64,000 nucleotides of DNA from Natribacillus halophilus (GCF_900100185.1 NZ_FNEN01000003.1:1-64000), one strand, 5' to 3'; shown: positions 52,834 through 62,302, counted from the first letter of the stretch. Notes: generated from the letters alone by a model not told the origin. Made by a program: numbers and translations.

Positions 52834-53000
52834 ATAGACAATAAAAACATATTCGGCAAGTATCTATTTTAAAGTTTTAAAGGATTCGTTTCCAGACCGT
52901 GAGGACACGTGCTCAATTTATTTTACTTTACATCACTGCATAATTGTTGTAAATCGTAATCTTTTGGCGTATTCATCTTAATTTTTCCATAAAAATAGTA

Positions 53001-53029
53001 TTGCAAGTTTCTGATTCGTAAGATATAGT
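53001..53029 (+). promoter_or_regulatory. promoter of binding-protein gene 1
   Basis: TTGCAA, a 17-base spacer, TATAGT. Confidence 0.6.
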
Positions 53030-53059
53030 GACAATAGCTCAATAAAAGGGGGAGACGAA

Positions 53060-54703
53060 GTGAAACGTTACAAACGTTCTGGTTATCTTTTCTCAGCAGC
53101 GCTGGCAACCACTCTTTTGCTTGCGGCCTGCACGGATGATTCAGATGTAGAGGATGGGGCAGACGAAGGCGACAACGGGGAAGAGGCCGAAGATGATGAA
53201 GAAGCGGAAGGAGAGCCGCAGGAAGGCGGCGATCTCTCCATTGCCCTGGCTGGGGAACCGGATACGGTCGACCCGCATGGGACCAATGACAACCAATCCG
53301 CTAAAGCTCGTTCCCTTATATATGAAACACTCGTCAATCATGACCCGGAAACTTTAGATTTGGAGACGACCGGTTTGGCCGAATCCTATGAACAAGTCGA
53401 TGAAACGACATGGGAATTCGAGTTGCACGAAGGTGTAAACTTTCATAATGGCGAAGAGTTGACGGCCGATGATGTCGTCGCCACGTTTGACCGTGTTCTC
53501 GATGAAGATTTCGCATCAGAGGCGCTTGTTCTATTTGAAATGATCGAAGACGTGGAAGCCCTTGATGATTATACTGTGCAGTTCACGACCGAATTTCCGT
53601 TTGCTCCGTTAGACTCGCATCTTGCCCATAACGCGGCTGGTATCATTAGTGAGACAGCGATCGAGGAAGATGAAGCCGACGAGCAAAACCTGGATATTGA
53701 AACAGATGGCGGAACAGGCCCATTTGAATTCGAGGAATGGGAACAGGGTAATTCGATGTCCTTTACAAAAAATGAAGATTATTGGGGCGAAGAAGCCTAC
53801 CTTGATAGCGTTACCTATGATATGGTTGACGAAGACCTTACGCGTGTAAGTATGCTTGAGAATGAAGAGACACACGTCGCTGATTTAATCCAGCCTAATC
53901 TGGTGGATCAGGTAGAAAGTCTTGACAATGCAAACCTGCTTAACGTACCGAGCTTGAGTATGACATATGTCGGCCTTAACACTGATTCAGAACCGTTGGA
54001 TGATCCCCAGGTACGTCAAGCCATCACCTTGGCGATCGATAACGATGAATTAGTAGAGGGTATTTATTCCGGCTATGCCGATCCGGCTTATGGTCCCATC
54101 AATGAGATTGTATTCGGTTATGATGAGGATATCGATGAACTCGGATATGACCCTGAAGAGGCGCAAGAATTACTCGAGGATGCCGGTCATGAGGATGGCA
54201 TTGAATTGACGCTTGCCGCCAATGATGATAATCCGCTTCGTGAACAAACGGCGGAATACGTGCAGGACCAACTGTCCGAAGTCGGCATTGACCTTTCCAT
54301 CGAGAACGTTGAATGGGGAGCTTTCCTCGAACAATCCGGTGAAGGTGAATTTGACATGTTCGTTCTCGGCTGGGGTACCGTTACCGGAGATGCGGATTAC
54401 ACGATGTACTCCCTCTTCCACTCCGATAACCTCGGCGCAGCCGGAAACCGTTCCTTCTATGAGAACGATGAAGTGGACGAATTGATCATGGACGCACGCC
54501 AAGAGGAAGATGAGGAGACGCGCGAAGAGCTTTACACTGAAATCCAGGATATTCTCGTCAAAGACGCTCCCATTATCTATACAGCCTTTGATGATCATCG
54601 CGTTGGCGTTGCCGACTCCGTGGAAAATTTTGTGCATCATACGAATGGCACCTTTGAACTCGATGAAACGTATATCACCGAAGAAACAGAGGGCGGTTAT
54701 TAA
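53060..54703 (+). CDS. peptide-binding lipoprotein of the ABC importer, paralogue 1
   Basis: This 547-residue SBP_bac_5 protein holds the substrate outside the membrane. The lipobox LLAAC follows the signal (GTG start, MKRYKRSGYLFSAAL), then an acidic Glu/Asp linker of about 35 residues. The domain has AGEPDTVDPHGTNDNQSAKA, VNFHNGEELTADDVVATFDR, GGTGPFEFEEWEQGNSMSF and VRQAITLAIDNDELVEGIY. GGGGGAG precedes the GTG. It is divergent from the permease/ATPase operon. Two paralogues follow in tandem. Its closest differences from them lie in the binding lobes, so the substrates may differ. Confidence 0.9.
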   Translation: MKRYKRSGYLFSAALATTLLLAACTDDSDVEDGADEGDNGEEAEDDEEAEGEPQEGGDLSIALAGEPDTVDPHGTNDNQSAKARSLIYETLVNHDPETLDLETTGLAESYEQVDETTWEFELHEGVNFHNGEELTADDVVATFDRVLDEDFASEALVLFEMIEDVEALDDYTVQFTTEFPFAPLDSHLAHNAAGIISETAIEEDEADEQNLDIETDGGTGPFEFEEWEQGNSMSFTKNEDYWGEEAYLDSVTYDMVDEDLTRVSMLENEETHVADLIQPNLVDQVESLDNANLLNVPSLSMTYVGLNTDSEPLDDPQVRQAITLAIDNDELVEGIYSGYADPAYGPINEIVFGYDEDIDELGYDPEEAQELLEDAGHEDGIELTLAANDDNPLREQTAEYVQDQLSEVGIDLSIENVEWGAFLEQSGEGEFDMFVLGWGTVTGDADYTMYSLFHSDNLGAAGNRSFYENDEVDELIMDARQEEDEETREELYTEIQDILVKDAPIIYTAFDDHRVGVADSVENFVHHTNGTFELDETYITEETEGGY

Positions 54704-54723
54704 ACGGGCCAAGATAGGATGAA

Positions 54724-54756
54724 CCACGTGCGGGTGTGCCGCGCGTGGTTTTTCTT
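54724..54756 (+). terminator. terminator of binding-protein gene 1
   Basis: CCACGTGCGG pairs with CCGCGCGTGG, followed by TTTTTC. Confidence 0.75.
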
Positions 54757-54852
54757 TTGGCAGGTAAGAAAGTATAAACCACTTTCTTATCCTGCATAGT
54801 GCAACTAAGGCTTATCGCCTTAAAGGCTTGGCGATAAGCCAAGTTTTCTTTA
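54757..54852. repeat. palindromic dispersed element, copy 4 (inverted orientation)
   Basis: It reads TTGGCAGGTAAGAAAGTATA, ACTTTCTTATCC, GCATAGTGCAACTAAGGC, TTATCGCC and CTTGGCGATAAGCCAAG, then TTTTCTTTA. It sits between binding-protein genes 1 and 2. Confidence 0.7.
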
Positions 54853-54888
54853 CGTCCAAAAATTTTTGTGTTAATTTTTTTACTAGTA

Positions 54889-54917
54889 TTGAAAATTTCT
54901 CGTTCCTGGGATATAGT
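54889..54917 (+). promoter_or_regulatory. promoter of binding-protein gene 2
   Basis: TTGAAA, a 17-base spacer, TATAGT. Confidence 0.6.
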
Positions 54918-54944
54918 TAGCTTAGTATTTAAAGGGGGGATACA

Positions 54945-56621
54945 GTGAAACGTTACAAAAGGTCAGGGTATATTGTAGGGGTCACGCTTGCAGCCAGTCT
55001 GGTGCTTGCAGCATGTACAGATGATTCAGATGTAGAGGAAGGGGCAGAGGCGGACGAGAGCGAAGAAGAGGCTGAAGAGGAAGACGATGAGGACGATGGG
55101 GACAGTGACGGTGGCGAAGAAGCCGATGGGGAGCCGCAAGAAGGCGGGGACTTTCTGATTTCCATGTCAGGCGAGCCTGTGTCAATGGACCCGCATGCCT
55201 CGAATGACAATCAGTCCGCGAAGGCGCGTACGTTAATGTATGAAACACTGTTAAATCACAATTCGGACACACTGGATCTGGAAACGACCGGCCTGGCGGA
55301 ATCATACGAGCAAACCGATGATGACACCTGGGTTTTTGAACTGCATGAAGGCGTGCATTTTCATAATGGTGAAGAGTTGACCGCTGACGACGTAGCGGCT
55401 ACCTTCGATCGTGTCCTGGAAGAAGACCGCGGGTCCGAAGCTGCTTTCCTTTTCGAAATGATCGAGAGTACGGAAGCGGTCGATGATTATACCGTAGAAA
55501 TCACGACCGAATTTCCATTCGCGCCATTGCCTGCCCATCTCGCGCATAATGCAGCCGGCATTATGAGCGAAGCCGCCATTGAAGAAGACGAAGCGGGCGA
55601 TATTAACCTGGAAATCGAAGGTGTTGGCACTGGGCCATTCATATTCGAGGAATGGAACCAGGGAGATTCTCTGACAGTGACAAAAAATGAGGATTACTGG
55701 GGTGAGGAAGCCTACCTCGACAGTGTCACATTTGAAATCGTCGGCGAGGACCTCACCCGTGTAAGTATGCTGGAAAACAACGAAACACATGTGGCGGACC
55801 TAATCCAACCGAACTTGGTGGAACAGGTGGAAGCCCTCGACAATGCCCACCTGATTGCCGAACCGAGCTTGAGTTTAACGTATGTCGGGTTTAATACGGA
55901 AAAAGAACCATTTGATGACGTGCGTGTTCGTCAGGCAATTTCGTTAGCTGTAGATAACGAGCTGCTCGTCGACGGCGTTTATGATGGTTATGGCGAAGCG
56001 GCTTACGGGCCGATTAACGAACTCGTCTTCGGATACGACGACGATTTGGAAGACATCGGCTATGATCCGGAAGAGGCCGAAGAATTGCTCGCCGAAGCCG
56101 GTTACGAAGATGGGTTCGAGACGACCCTTTGGATGAACGACGATAACCCCGTGCGCGAACAAACGTCTGAATTGATTCAGGACCAGCTCGCGGACATTGG
56201 GGTCGACGTTTCTCTGGAAAACGTTGAGTGGGGGGCTTACCTCGATCAGACTGCTGAAGGTGAACACGACATGTTTGTACTTGGCTGGGTAACCGTAACC
56301 GGGGACGCTGATTACGGCATGTATTCCTTGTTCCACTCCGACAATTTCGGAGCCCCAGGGAACCGTTCTTTCTATGAAAACGAAGAAGTCGATGACCTTC
56401 TCGATGAAGCCCGTGAGGAAGAAGACGAAGAGACACGGGAAGAACTCTATTCCGAAATCCAGCAAATCCTCGTCGATGAAGCGCCCATGATCTACACGGT
56501 CTTTGATGAATTACGCGTCGGCGTTGCCGATTCTGCCGAAAATTTCATTCAGCATCCAAACGGAACATGGGATCTCAGTGAAACGTATATTACCGAGGAA
56601 GCCGAGGTCGACGGTTACTAA
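54945..56621 (+). CDS. peptide-binding lipoprotein of the ABC importer, paralogue 2
   Basis: This 558-residue SBP_bac_5 lipoprotein is closely related to its two neighbours. It has the same GTG start context and MKRYKRSGYIVGVTL signal with lipobox LAAC. The acidic linker is the longest of the three, about 50 residues and nearly all Glu, Asp and Gly. Shared domain motifs are VHFHNGEELTADDVAATFDR, VGTGPFIFEEWNQGDSLTV and VRQAISLAVDNELLVDGVYD. It lies after repeat copy 4 and its own promoter. Confidence 0.9.
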   Translation: MKRYKRSGYIVGVTLAASLVLAACTDDSDVEEGAEADESEEEAEEEDDEDDGDSDGGEEADGEPQEGGDFLISMSGEPVSMDPHASNDNQSAKARTLMYETLLNHNSDTLDLETTGLAESYEQTDDDTWVFELHEGVHFHNGEELTADDVAATFDRVLEEDRGSEAAFLFEMIESTEAVDDYTVEITTEFPFAPLPAHLAHNAAGIMSEAAIEEDEAGDINLEIEGVGTGPFIFEEWNQGDSLTVTKNEDYWGEEAYLDSVTFEIVGEDLTRVSMLENNETHVADLIQPNLVEQVEALDNAHLIAEPSLSLTYVGFNTEKEPFDDVRVRQAISLAVDNELLVDGVYDGYGEAAYGPINELVFGYDDDLEDIGYDPEEAEELLAEAGYEDGFETTLWMNDDNPVREQTSELIQDQLADIGVDVSLENVEWGAYLDQTAEGEHDMFVLGWVTVTGDADYGMYSLFHSDNFGAPGNRSFYENEEVDDLLDEAREEEDEETREELYSEIQQILVDEAPMIYTVFDELRVGVADSAENFIQHPNGTWDLSETYITEEAEVDGY

Positions 56622-56639
56622 ACGGTTGACTAGATAAAA

Positions 56640-56674
56640 CACCCACGTGCCAGAGGTTGGTACGTGGGTGTTTA
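56640..56674 (+). terminator. terminator of binding-protein gene 2
   Basis: ACCCACGT pairs with ACGTGGGT, followed by GTTTATTATTA. Confidence 0.65.
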
Positions 56675-56765
56675 TTATTATGTCACCTTTCTCGGGGTGG
56701 TCGGTCATCTTACCTTTTATGGTGTCACTCCAACTTTGGCTATTTTTTTGTGTATTTTACTCCTA

Positions 56766-56794
56766 TTGAATATTTTTGCTTAGTAAGATATATT
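56766..56794 (+). promoter_or_regulatory. promoter of binding-protein gene 3
   Basis: TTGAAT, a 17-base spacer, TATATT. Confidence 0.6.
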
Positions 56795-56825
56795 TGTCCC
56801 AACTTCATTATTAGGGGGAAATGAA

Positions 56826-58466
56826 ATGAAACGTTACAAACGTTCCGGTTACCTCACGGGTGCCGCGCTCGCAACCGCCTTTTTACTTGCTGCGTGTACG
56901 GACGATTCAGAGGTAGATGAAGGCGAAAACGGGGAAGAGACTGAAAATGGCGAAGAGGAGGAAGAAGCGACCGGTGAACCGCAGGAAGGCGGAGACTTGT
57001 CAATTGCTATACAAGGTGAGCCCGTTTCAATGGACCCACACGGCTCCAACGATGTTCCATCTGCAAAGGCGCGTTCCCTGATGTATGAAACGCTCGTAAC
57101 CCAGGACCCTGAAAATTTTGATCTTGAAACCGAAGGTTTGGCGGAATCCTACGAACAAACCGATGATAACACTTGGGTATTTGAGCTGCATGAAGGAGTG
57201 ACTTTCCATAACGGCGAAGAGCTCACCGCCGATGACGTCGTGGCAACATTTGAACGCGTTCTTGATGAAGAGATGGCTTCAGAAGCGGCATTTCTGTTTG
57301 AAATGATTGAAAATATTGAAGCGATTGATGATTATACCGTCGAGTTCACCACGGAATTTCCCTTTGCTCCTTTACCCTCTCATCTCGCCCATGACGCTGC
57401 CGGCATTATAAGTGAAACAGCCATTGAAGAAGATGAAGCCGGAGAGCTTAACCTCGATATAGAGGCTGTAGGCACGGGCGCATTTGAATTTGAGGAATGG
57501 GAAGAGGGAAGCTCCCTTACCGTTAGCAAAAATGACGATTACTGGGGCGAAGAGGCTAACCTTGATAGTGTCACATATGAAATTGTGGGTGAAGACCTCA
57601 CCCGTATCGGCATGCTTGAAAATAATGAAACACACGTAGCCGATGAAATTGAACCCACGTTAACGGATCAGGTTGAGGGGCTTGAGGACGCTACCCTTTT
57701 AAATGAACCGAGCTTGAATATGTCCTATATCAGCTTTAATACGCAGGAAGAACCGTTCGATGATCCCCTCGTACGCCAAGCGATTACAATGGCCGTCGAT
57801 AACGAGGTGCTCGTAGAAGGTGTGTACGAAGGGTATGGAGAACCGGCATATGGACCGATAAACGAGCTCGTTTTCGGTTATGACGATAGTTTGGATGATC
57901 TCGGCTATGACCCTGATGAAGCCGAAGCATTGCTCGCCGAAGCCGGTTACGAAGATGGCTTTGAGACGACCTTATGGATGAATGATGAAAGCGCTGTACG
58001 TGAACAAACCGCAGAACTCGTGCAGGACCAACTCTCAGATATCGGTATCGACGTTTCTATCGAAAACGTTGAATGGGGCGCCTACCTTGATCAGACGGCT
58101 GAAGGCGAACATGAAATGTTTATCCTCGGCTGGAATACGGTCACCGCAGATGCCGATTACGGCATGTACTCACTCTTCCACTCCGATAACTTTGGAGCGC
58201 CGGGGAACCGTGCTTTCTACGAAAATGAAGAAGTCGATGAGCTTCTCGATGAAGCACGCCAGGAAACCGATGAACAGACACGGGAAGAATTATATGCCGA
58301 GCTCCAGCAAATCCTCGTAGATGACGCACCGATGATTTATACCGTCTTTGATGATCATCGCGTCGGTGTATCTGATTCAGTCGAGAATTTTGTACAACTT
58401 CCCGACGGGCGCTTTGATTTAGCGGATACGTATATTACTGAAGAGACCGAGGGAGACGGTTACTAG
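56826..58466 (+). CDS. peptide-binding lipoprotein of the ABC importer, paralogue 3
   Basis: This 546-residue SBP_bac_5 lipoprotein begins MKRYKRSGYLTGAALATAFL with lipobox LAAC and a shorter acidic linker. It has VTFHNGEELTADDVVATFER, VGTGAFEFEEWEEGSSLTV and VRQAITMAVDNEVLVEGVYE. It uses ATG where the other two use GTG. It is closer to paralogue 2 than to 1 in the C-terminal lobe (FETTLWMND, LGWNTVTADADYGMYSLFH). It probably feeds the same permease, since only one transporter set is present. Confidence 0.9.
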   Translation: MKRYKRSGYLTGAALATAFLLAACTDDSEVDEGENGEETENGEEEEEATGEPQEGGDLSIAIQGEPVSMDPHGSNDVPSAKARSLMYETLVTQDPENFDLETEGLAESYEQTDDNTWVFELHEGVTFHNGEELTADDVVATFERVLDEEMASEAAFLFEMIENIEAIDDYTVEFTTEFPFAPLPSHLAHDAAGIISETAIEEDEAGELNLDIEAVGTGAFEFEEWEEGSSLTVSKNDDYWGEEANLDSVTYEIVGEDLTRIGMLENNETHVADEIEPTLTDQVEGLEDATLLNEPSLNMSYISFNTQEEPFDDPLVRQAITMAVDNEVLVEGVYEGYGEPAYGPINELVFGYDDSLDDLGYDPDEAEALLAEAGYEDGFETTLWMNDESAVREQTAELVQDQLSDIGIDVSIENVEWGAYLDQTAEGEHEMFILGWNTVTADADYGMYSLFHSDNFGAPGNRAFYENEEVDELLDEARQETDEQTREELYAELQQILVDDAPMIYTVFDDHRVGVSDSVENFVQLPDGRFDLADTYITEETEGDGY

Positions 58467-58560
58467 AGCAGGATGGTCAACTTACCCGGTTTCACACCGG
58501 GCCAACATCGAAATAAGCAACAACAGTCCTCCGTTATGGGTGTATGGTAGAAAGAACGTT

Positions 58561-58733
58561 TTTCGGACAATTTTTTGCCGATCGATCCTGGTTGTGTCCG
58601 AATGACCTTCCCATTCGGACAATTTTAACTGATCATTCCCTTCTTTTGACCAAATGAATGCTCGATACGGACAGTTCTCACCGATCTTCCAGTAGATTTG
58701 TCCGAATGGCGACTTGCGAACAGTTTGGAAGGT
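58561..58733. repeat. 52-bp periodic repeat, array C
   Basis: TTCGGACAATTTT-type starts lie at 58,561, 58,613 and 58,665 (ATACGGACAG), with a worn fourth near 58,715. The spacing is 52 bases. GTCCGAATG lies about 35 bases into units 1 and 3. The rest of 58,467-58,911 has no gene. Confidence 0.75.
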
Positions 58734-58911
58734 TGTCCGAGGTCATCATCCGACTGTTTTGCTCCTCCAATGGGCGGGGACTGGTAAAAACGGCGTGGCG
58801 AACGAACTTACCTTGATGAACAATGTCATTTCCAGATATGATCGCTTATTTCAGCCGTTCTGCATCAGGCTAACCACCAACCCCCCACGTGTCTATCAAC
58901 CGCGCGTGGGG

Positions 58912-59139
58912 TTATTCCCCTTTTAATTTCTCCACCTCCGAACAGATTTCATGTTGCCATTCATAGTCTTCTGTCGTGTAAGCTATATAAGACATCGCGG
59001 AAAGTTTTTCTTTTTCCCAGTAAAAGTTTTTTAAGTACTGCTTGCTTTCGTTAACCTCCGCTTGTTCATGATCCGTAAGTGGGCGATAATCTGCTTCCAG
59101 GATCAAACGCACGAGTCTTTCTGCCACGACGGAGTACAA
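58912..59139 (-). CDS. small hypothetical protein (DUF7667-like)
   Basis: This 75-residue protein starts MYSVVAERLVRLILEADYRP, then LTDHEQAEVNESKQYLKNFY and ends EWQHEICSEVEKLKGE. The pattern of a helical pair with EWQH-IC near the end is one I recall from small Bacillus/Paenibacillus proteins (DUF7667). The start is TTG with AGAGTG as a weak ribosome site. The function is unknown. It is a single gene between array C and fabI. Confidence 0.5.
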   Translation of the reverse strand: MYSVVAERLVRLILEADYRPLTDHEQAEVNESKQYLKNFYWEKEKLSAMSYIAYTTEDYEWQHEICSEVEKLKGE

Positions 59140-59225
59140 ATGTCATCACTCTCTTCCATTTATCTTCTCCTCGTAGCTTCTCCCGGTATATGTAAAATTA
59201 TAGCTTTCACCTTAAAAAATTCCAT

Positions 59226-59250
59226 AAAAAAGACTGCCCGTAGACAGCCT
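59226..59250 (-). terminator. fabI terminator
   Basis: On the minus strand GGCTG and CAGTC form a short stem, followed by TTTTTT. Confidence 0.55.
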
Positions 59251-59258
59251 CGCCTGTG

Positions 59259-60041
59259 TCATCCCATGCCCACGATATGATAACCGCCGTCGACGTGGAG
59301 TATTTCACCGGTCATTCCTCTTGATAAATCACTCAGTAAAAAAAGCGCAGTGTCACCGACTTCTGCCTGGCTGACGGTTCTTCTCAGTGGAGCTTTTTCT
59401 TTGATTTCATTTAACACGGTATTAAAACCGGAGACGCCTTTGGCGGACAGCGTACGGATCGGTCCGGCGGAAATGGTGTTCACGCGAATGTTGTAAGGAC
59501 CAAGATCATTGGCAAGGTAGCGAACACTTGCCTCGAGGGCAGCTTTTGCGACACCCATAACGTTATAGTTTTTCACGACTTTTTCTCCCCCGAGGTACGA
59601 TAAGGTTATAATCGATCCACCCTCTGTCATCATCTCGTGCTTTTGCAGCGTATGGGCGACGGCCGTTAGCGAGTATGCACTTATATCGTGGGCCATGGCG
59701 AACCCGTCCCGGGACGTATCCACGAACGTACCCGCGAGATCTTCGGTTTTTGCAAACGCGATGCAATGGGCCAGCCCATGAATGGTGCCCACTTCTTCCT
59801 TAATCTTTCGAAATGTTGCTTCGATCTCTTCGTCGCTCGTAATATCGCACTGATAAACGAACGTTTCCGTTTCCAATGTGTCCGCGAGCTCCTGGACATT
59901 TTTACCCGAGCGCTCGGCTCCATATGTAAAAACAATGCGGGCACCGGCATGGGCAAGACTCCGGGAGATACCCCAGGCGATGCTTCTTTTGTTCGCTACA
60001 CCCATCACAACATAGGTGCGCCCTTCCAAAGATAAACTCAT
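59259..60041 (-). CDS. fabI: enoyl-[acyl-carrier-protein] reductase (NADH)
   Basis: This 260-residue short-chain reductase does the last step of each fatty-acid elongation cycle and is the target of triclosan-type inhibitors. GVANKRSIAWGISRSLAHAG is the FabI-specific cofactor loop. The active site is LSYLGGEKVVKNYNVMGVAK, with Tyr-x6-Lys, and TISAGPIRTLSAKGVSGF is the substrate loop. The end is LHVDGGYHIVGM. ATG 60,041 has AAAGGAG 9-10 bases upstream; the frame is open 20 codons further without need. It is divergent from the phosphoesterase gene. I saw no FapR operator, though one could be missed. Confidence 0.92.
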   Translation of the reverse strand: MSLSLEGRTYVVMGVANKRSIAWGISRSLAHAGARIVFTYGAERSGKNVQELADTLETETFVYQCDITSDEEIEATFRKIKEEVGTIHGLAHCIAFAKTEDLAGTFVDTSRDGFAMAHDISAYSLTAVAHTLQKHEMMTEGGSIITLSYLGGEKVVKNYNVMGVAKAALEASVRYLANDLGPYNIRVNTISAGPIRTLSAKGVSGFNTVLNEIKEKAPLRRTVSQAEVGDTALFLLSDLSRGMTGEILHVDGGYHIVGMG

Positions 60042-60151
60042 GCTTATCAATCTCCTTTCTTCATCTGCTAACCCTGAGTATAGCATTTTTTCGCAAATCA
60101 TTCATTTCAATTTTAAGCTAACTTCTGCTATGATTCCAGAAGGTGATGTGT

Positions 60152-60919
60152 ATGACTACAGGCTTGGATTTTATCGGTGATGTTCATGGTTGCAGGAGTG
60201 AACTGTTACAGCTGCTGCAACGTTTGGAGTATAAAAAAACCCGCCCAGACAGACGAAAACTTGTCTTTATTGGCGATCTCACTGACCGGGGACCGGATTC
60301 CGTCGGCGTTATTGAAGATGTCGCCGCTTTGGTCGCTCAAGATAAAGCGTACTATATCCCCGGTAATCACTGTGATAAACTTTACCGGTATTTTCTTGGT
60401 CGGCCGGTACAAATACGACACGGACTGGAGACGACAGTTGCGGAGCTTGCGGCGCTTTCGAGATCATCCTACGACCGCACACGCCAGACGTTTATGCGCC
60501 TATTCGAGAACGCCCCCTTGTATCTTCCTTTATATAATGGGGAAGTGATTGCCGCCCATGCCGGCATTCGCCGAAAGGACATCGGTGCCTCCGGCAAAGC
60601 TGTACGCGAATTCGTCCTTTACGGGGATGTCGATCGTGAGCAACAACAACCGGGAAAGCTGCCGAAACGACGGGATTGGGTATTGCAGGAAAAAAATCAA
60701 CGGGATGCCCCCTGGATTGTGTACGGCCATACACCAGTACGAAAGCCGAGGGTGTACCGACGCACGATCAATATCGACACCGGCTGTGTTTTCGGGGGAG
60801 CGCTCACCGCCTTTCGCTACCCAGAACTTACGACCGTTGACGTGCCGTCACGACAAGCAGAACAGCCGGAAAAATTTCGCGTCTTTGAGCCTGATGAGCC
60901 ACTCGATTCATATCGTTAG
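60152..60919 (+). CDS. prpE: PrpE-like metallophosphoesterase
   Basis: This 255-residue calcineurin-like phosphatase resembles the bis(5'-nucleosyl)-tetraphosphatase PrpE of Bacillus, which sits next to fabI in some genomes. The metal ligands appear as FIGDVHGCRSEL (D-x-H), FIGDLTDRGPDSV (GDxxDRG) and YIPGNHCDKL (GNHD-like, with Cys in place of the usual E/D). VIAAHAGIR and WIVYGHTPVRKP follow, and INIDTGCVFGGALTAFRYP is near the end. ATG 60,152 is preferred, with AAGGTG 6 bases away. Confidence 0.85.
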   Translation: MTTGLDFIGDVHGCRSELLQLLQRLEYKKTRPDRRKLVFIGDLTDRGPDSVGVIEDVAALVAQDKAYYIPGNHCDKLYRYFLGRPVQIRHGLETTVAELAALSRSSYDRTRQTFMRLFENAPLYLPLYNGEVIAAHAGIRRKDIGASGKAVREFVLYGDVDREQQQPGKLPKRRDWVLQEKNQRDAPWIVYGHTPVRKPRVYRRTINIDTGCVFGGALTAFRYPELTTVDVPSRQAEQPEKFRVFEPDEPLDSYR

Positions 60920-60964
60920 CGTCCGCTATCACATTTATTATTTGCAAAAGAAAGGATCTCGCCA

Positions 60965-61393
60965 ATGACAAGGAATTTATGCATCAGTTTGACGAGCATT
61001 TTATTTTTATTATCGGCTTGCGCGCCGGATGCAGATATCGGCCATGTTGAAGATGAATCGGAGATTATGATATTTAGCGAAGAAGAGGAAACGTCGATCG
61101 CTTTTAACGCCTTAATGACCAACCACTCCGAACGACCTTCGGATGAATTAACCATCAATTGGGAAATAGACGATGAAGCATTGCTGGATATGTTCAGTGA
61201 ACCTGAAGTCACGGAATCTGCGAGCGAGTCCTTTTCCGTAGGCGGCGGGGAACGTTTTATGATCAGCGAGTCTTTCTTCCTTGATGAAACACCGGATCCC
61301 GAGGATGTGAGCGGTGCCGTCGGCGGGATTGTTACGAATGAAGACGATGAAGAAGTTTACCGCTTCACATTTGAAAACGTTGAAGAGGTTTAA
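60965..61393 (+). CDS. hypothetical lipoprotein
   Basis: This 142-residue protein has a signal peptide and lipobox LLSAC (Cys19 or so). The mature part is very acidic, with SEIMIFSEEEETSIAFNALM and a beta-rich rest. GRERFMISESFF-like text in the middle has no motif I can name. A good AAAGGA lies before ATG 60,965. It starts 45 bases after prpE and may be on the same transcript. It is convergent with nadK. I do not recognise a family. Confidence 0.6.
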   Translation: MTRNLCISLTSILFLLSACAPDADIGHVEDESEIMIFSEEEETSIAFNALMTNHSERPSDELTINWEIDDEALLDMFSEPEVTESASESFSVGGGERFMISESFFLDETPDPEDVSGAVGGIVTNEDDEEVYRFTFENVEEV

Positions 61394-61488
61394 GGCCAAA
61401 CAGCCTCCGGGAGCACTCGCTTCGACCATCATCATCGGTATGGCCTTTCCCGGCGGCCGATGACAGCTTCTTCGGCCACTCTCTCGCA

Positions 61489-62286
61489 TTACTCCCCGAT
61501 AAACGACTCCTTCACGCGTTTCCAGAATGGAAAAGGGCGAAAACGGGCAAAGCGCACATTTTCACTCGCGACCCGGTATTGAATCGAAGCGATATCCGAA
61601 TGAATAAATGACTTATGGTCAACGGTGAGCTGGAGATTGATGTCATTCAGTGGTTTCAATAAGCACGTATGATGCTCGGGCAATACGAGTGGTGAGCCAA
61701 TGGTCCGGTACACGCGATTGTTGATGGAAGCCATTTCGGCGATTTGCATGGACGCCAGGGACGGATGCAAAATCGCCCCGCCCAGCGCCTTGTTATAGGC
61801 GGTACTGCCCGAAGGCGTGGAAATACATAGTCCATCTCCCCGGAACGTCTCAAAGACCTCGCCCTTTATTTCGATATTGCAGACGAGGGAGCCTTCCGTT
61901 GCTTTGACCGTACATTCATTTAAGGGAAGATAACGATCCGGTCCTCGCCCTTCTCCCTGATAGCGAACAACGACTTCAAGGAGCGGATATTCGACGACCT
62001 GGAAAGGCGTTTTGGCAATGTGAATGATTAATTTATCCACCTCTTCCGGCATCCAGTCGGCATAAAACCCCAAATGCCCGGTATGAACACCGACAAAACA
62101 AGTATCTTCCAGTCGATGTTTATGGTCGTGAAACGCTTCCAGCAGCGTGCCGTCTCCGCCGACAGAGATGACGATTTCCGGCTCATCTTCATCATGGGTG
62201 AGCCCGTGTGCGGTCAATGCCTCCTGAATATGAGCGGCGATCCTGTTTGACTGTTCGTCCCGTCGTGACGTTACGTCATACTTCAT
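61489..62286 (-). CDS. nadK: NAD kinase
   Basis: This 265-residue enzyme makes NADP from NAD with ATP or polyphosphate. The GGDGT motif is [18 protein letters not shown] near residue 45. [26 protein letters not shown] (NE/D site) and [20 protein letters not shown] follow, all diagnostic. ATG 62,286 has GGGGGG about 8 bases upstream. It is third in the yjbL-yjbM-nadK unit, the same order as in Bacillus subtilis, with 16 bases after the alarmone-synthetase stop. Confidence 0.92.
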   Translation of the reverse strand: MKYDVTSRRDEQSNRIAAHIQEALTAHGLTHDEDEPEIVISVGGDGTLLEAFHDHKHRLEDTCFVGVHTGHLGFYADWMPEEVDKLIIHIAKTPFQVVEYPLLEVVVRYQGEGRGPDRYLPLNECTVKATEGSLVCNIEIKGEVFETFRGDGLCISTPSGSTAYNKALGGAILHPSLASMQIAEMASINNRVYRTIGSPLVLPEHHTCLLKPLNDINLQLTVDHKSFIHSDIASIQYRVASENVRFARFRPFPFWKRVKESFIGE

Positions 62287-62302
62287 CGTCTTCTCCCCCC
62301 TT

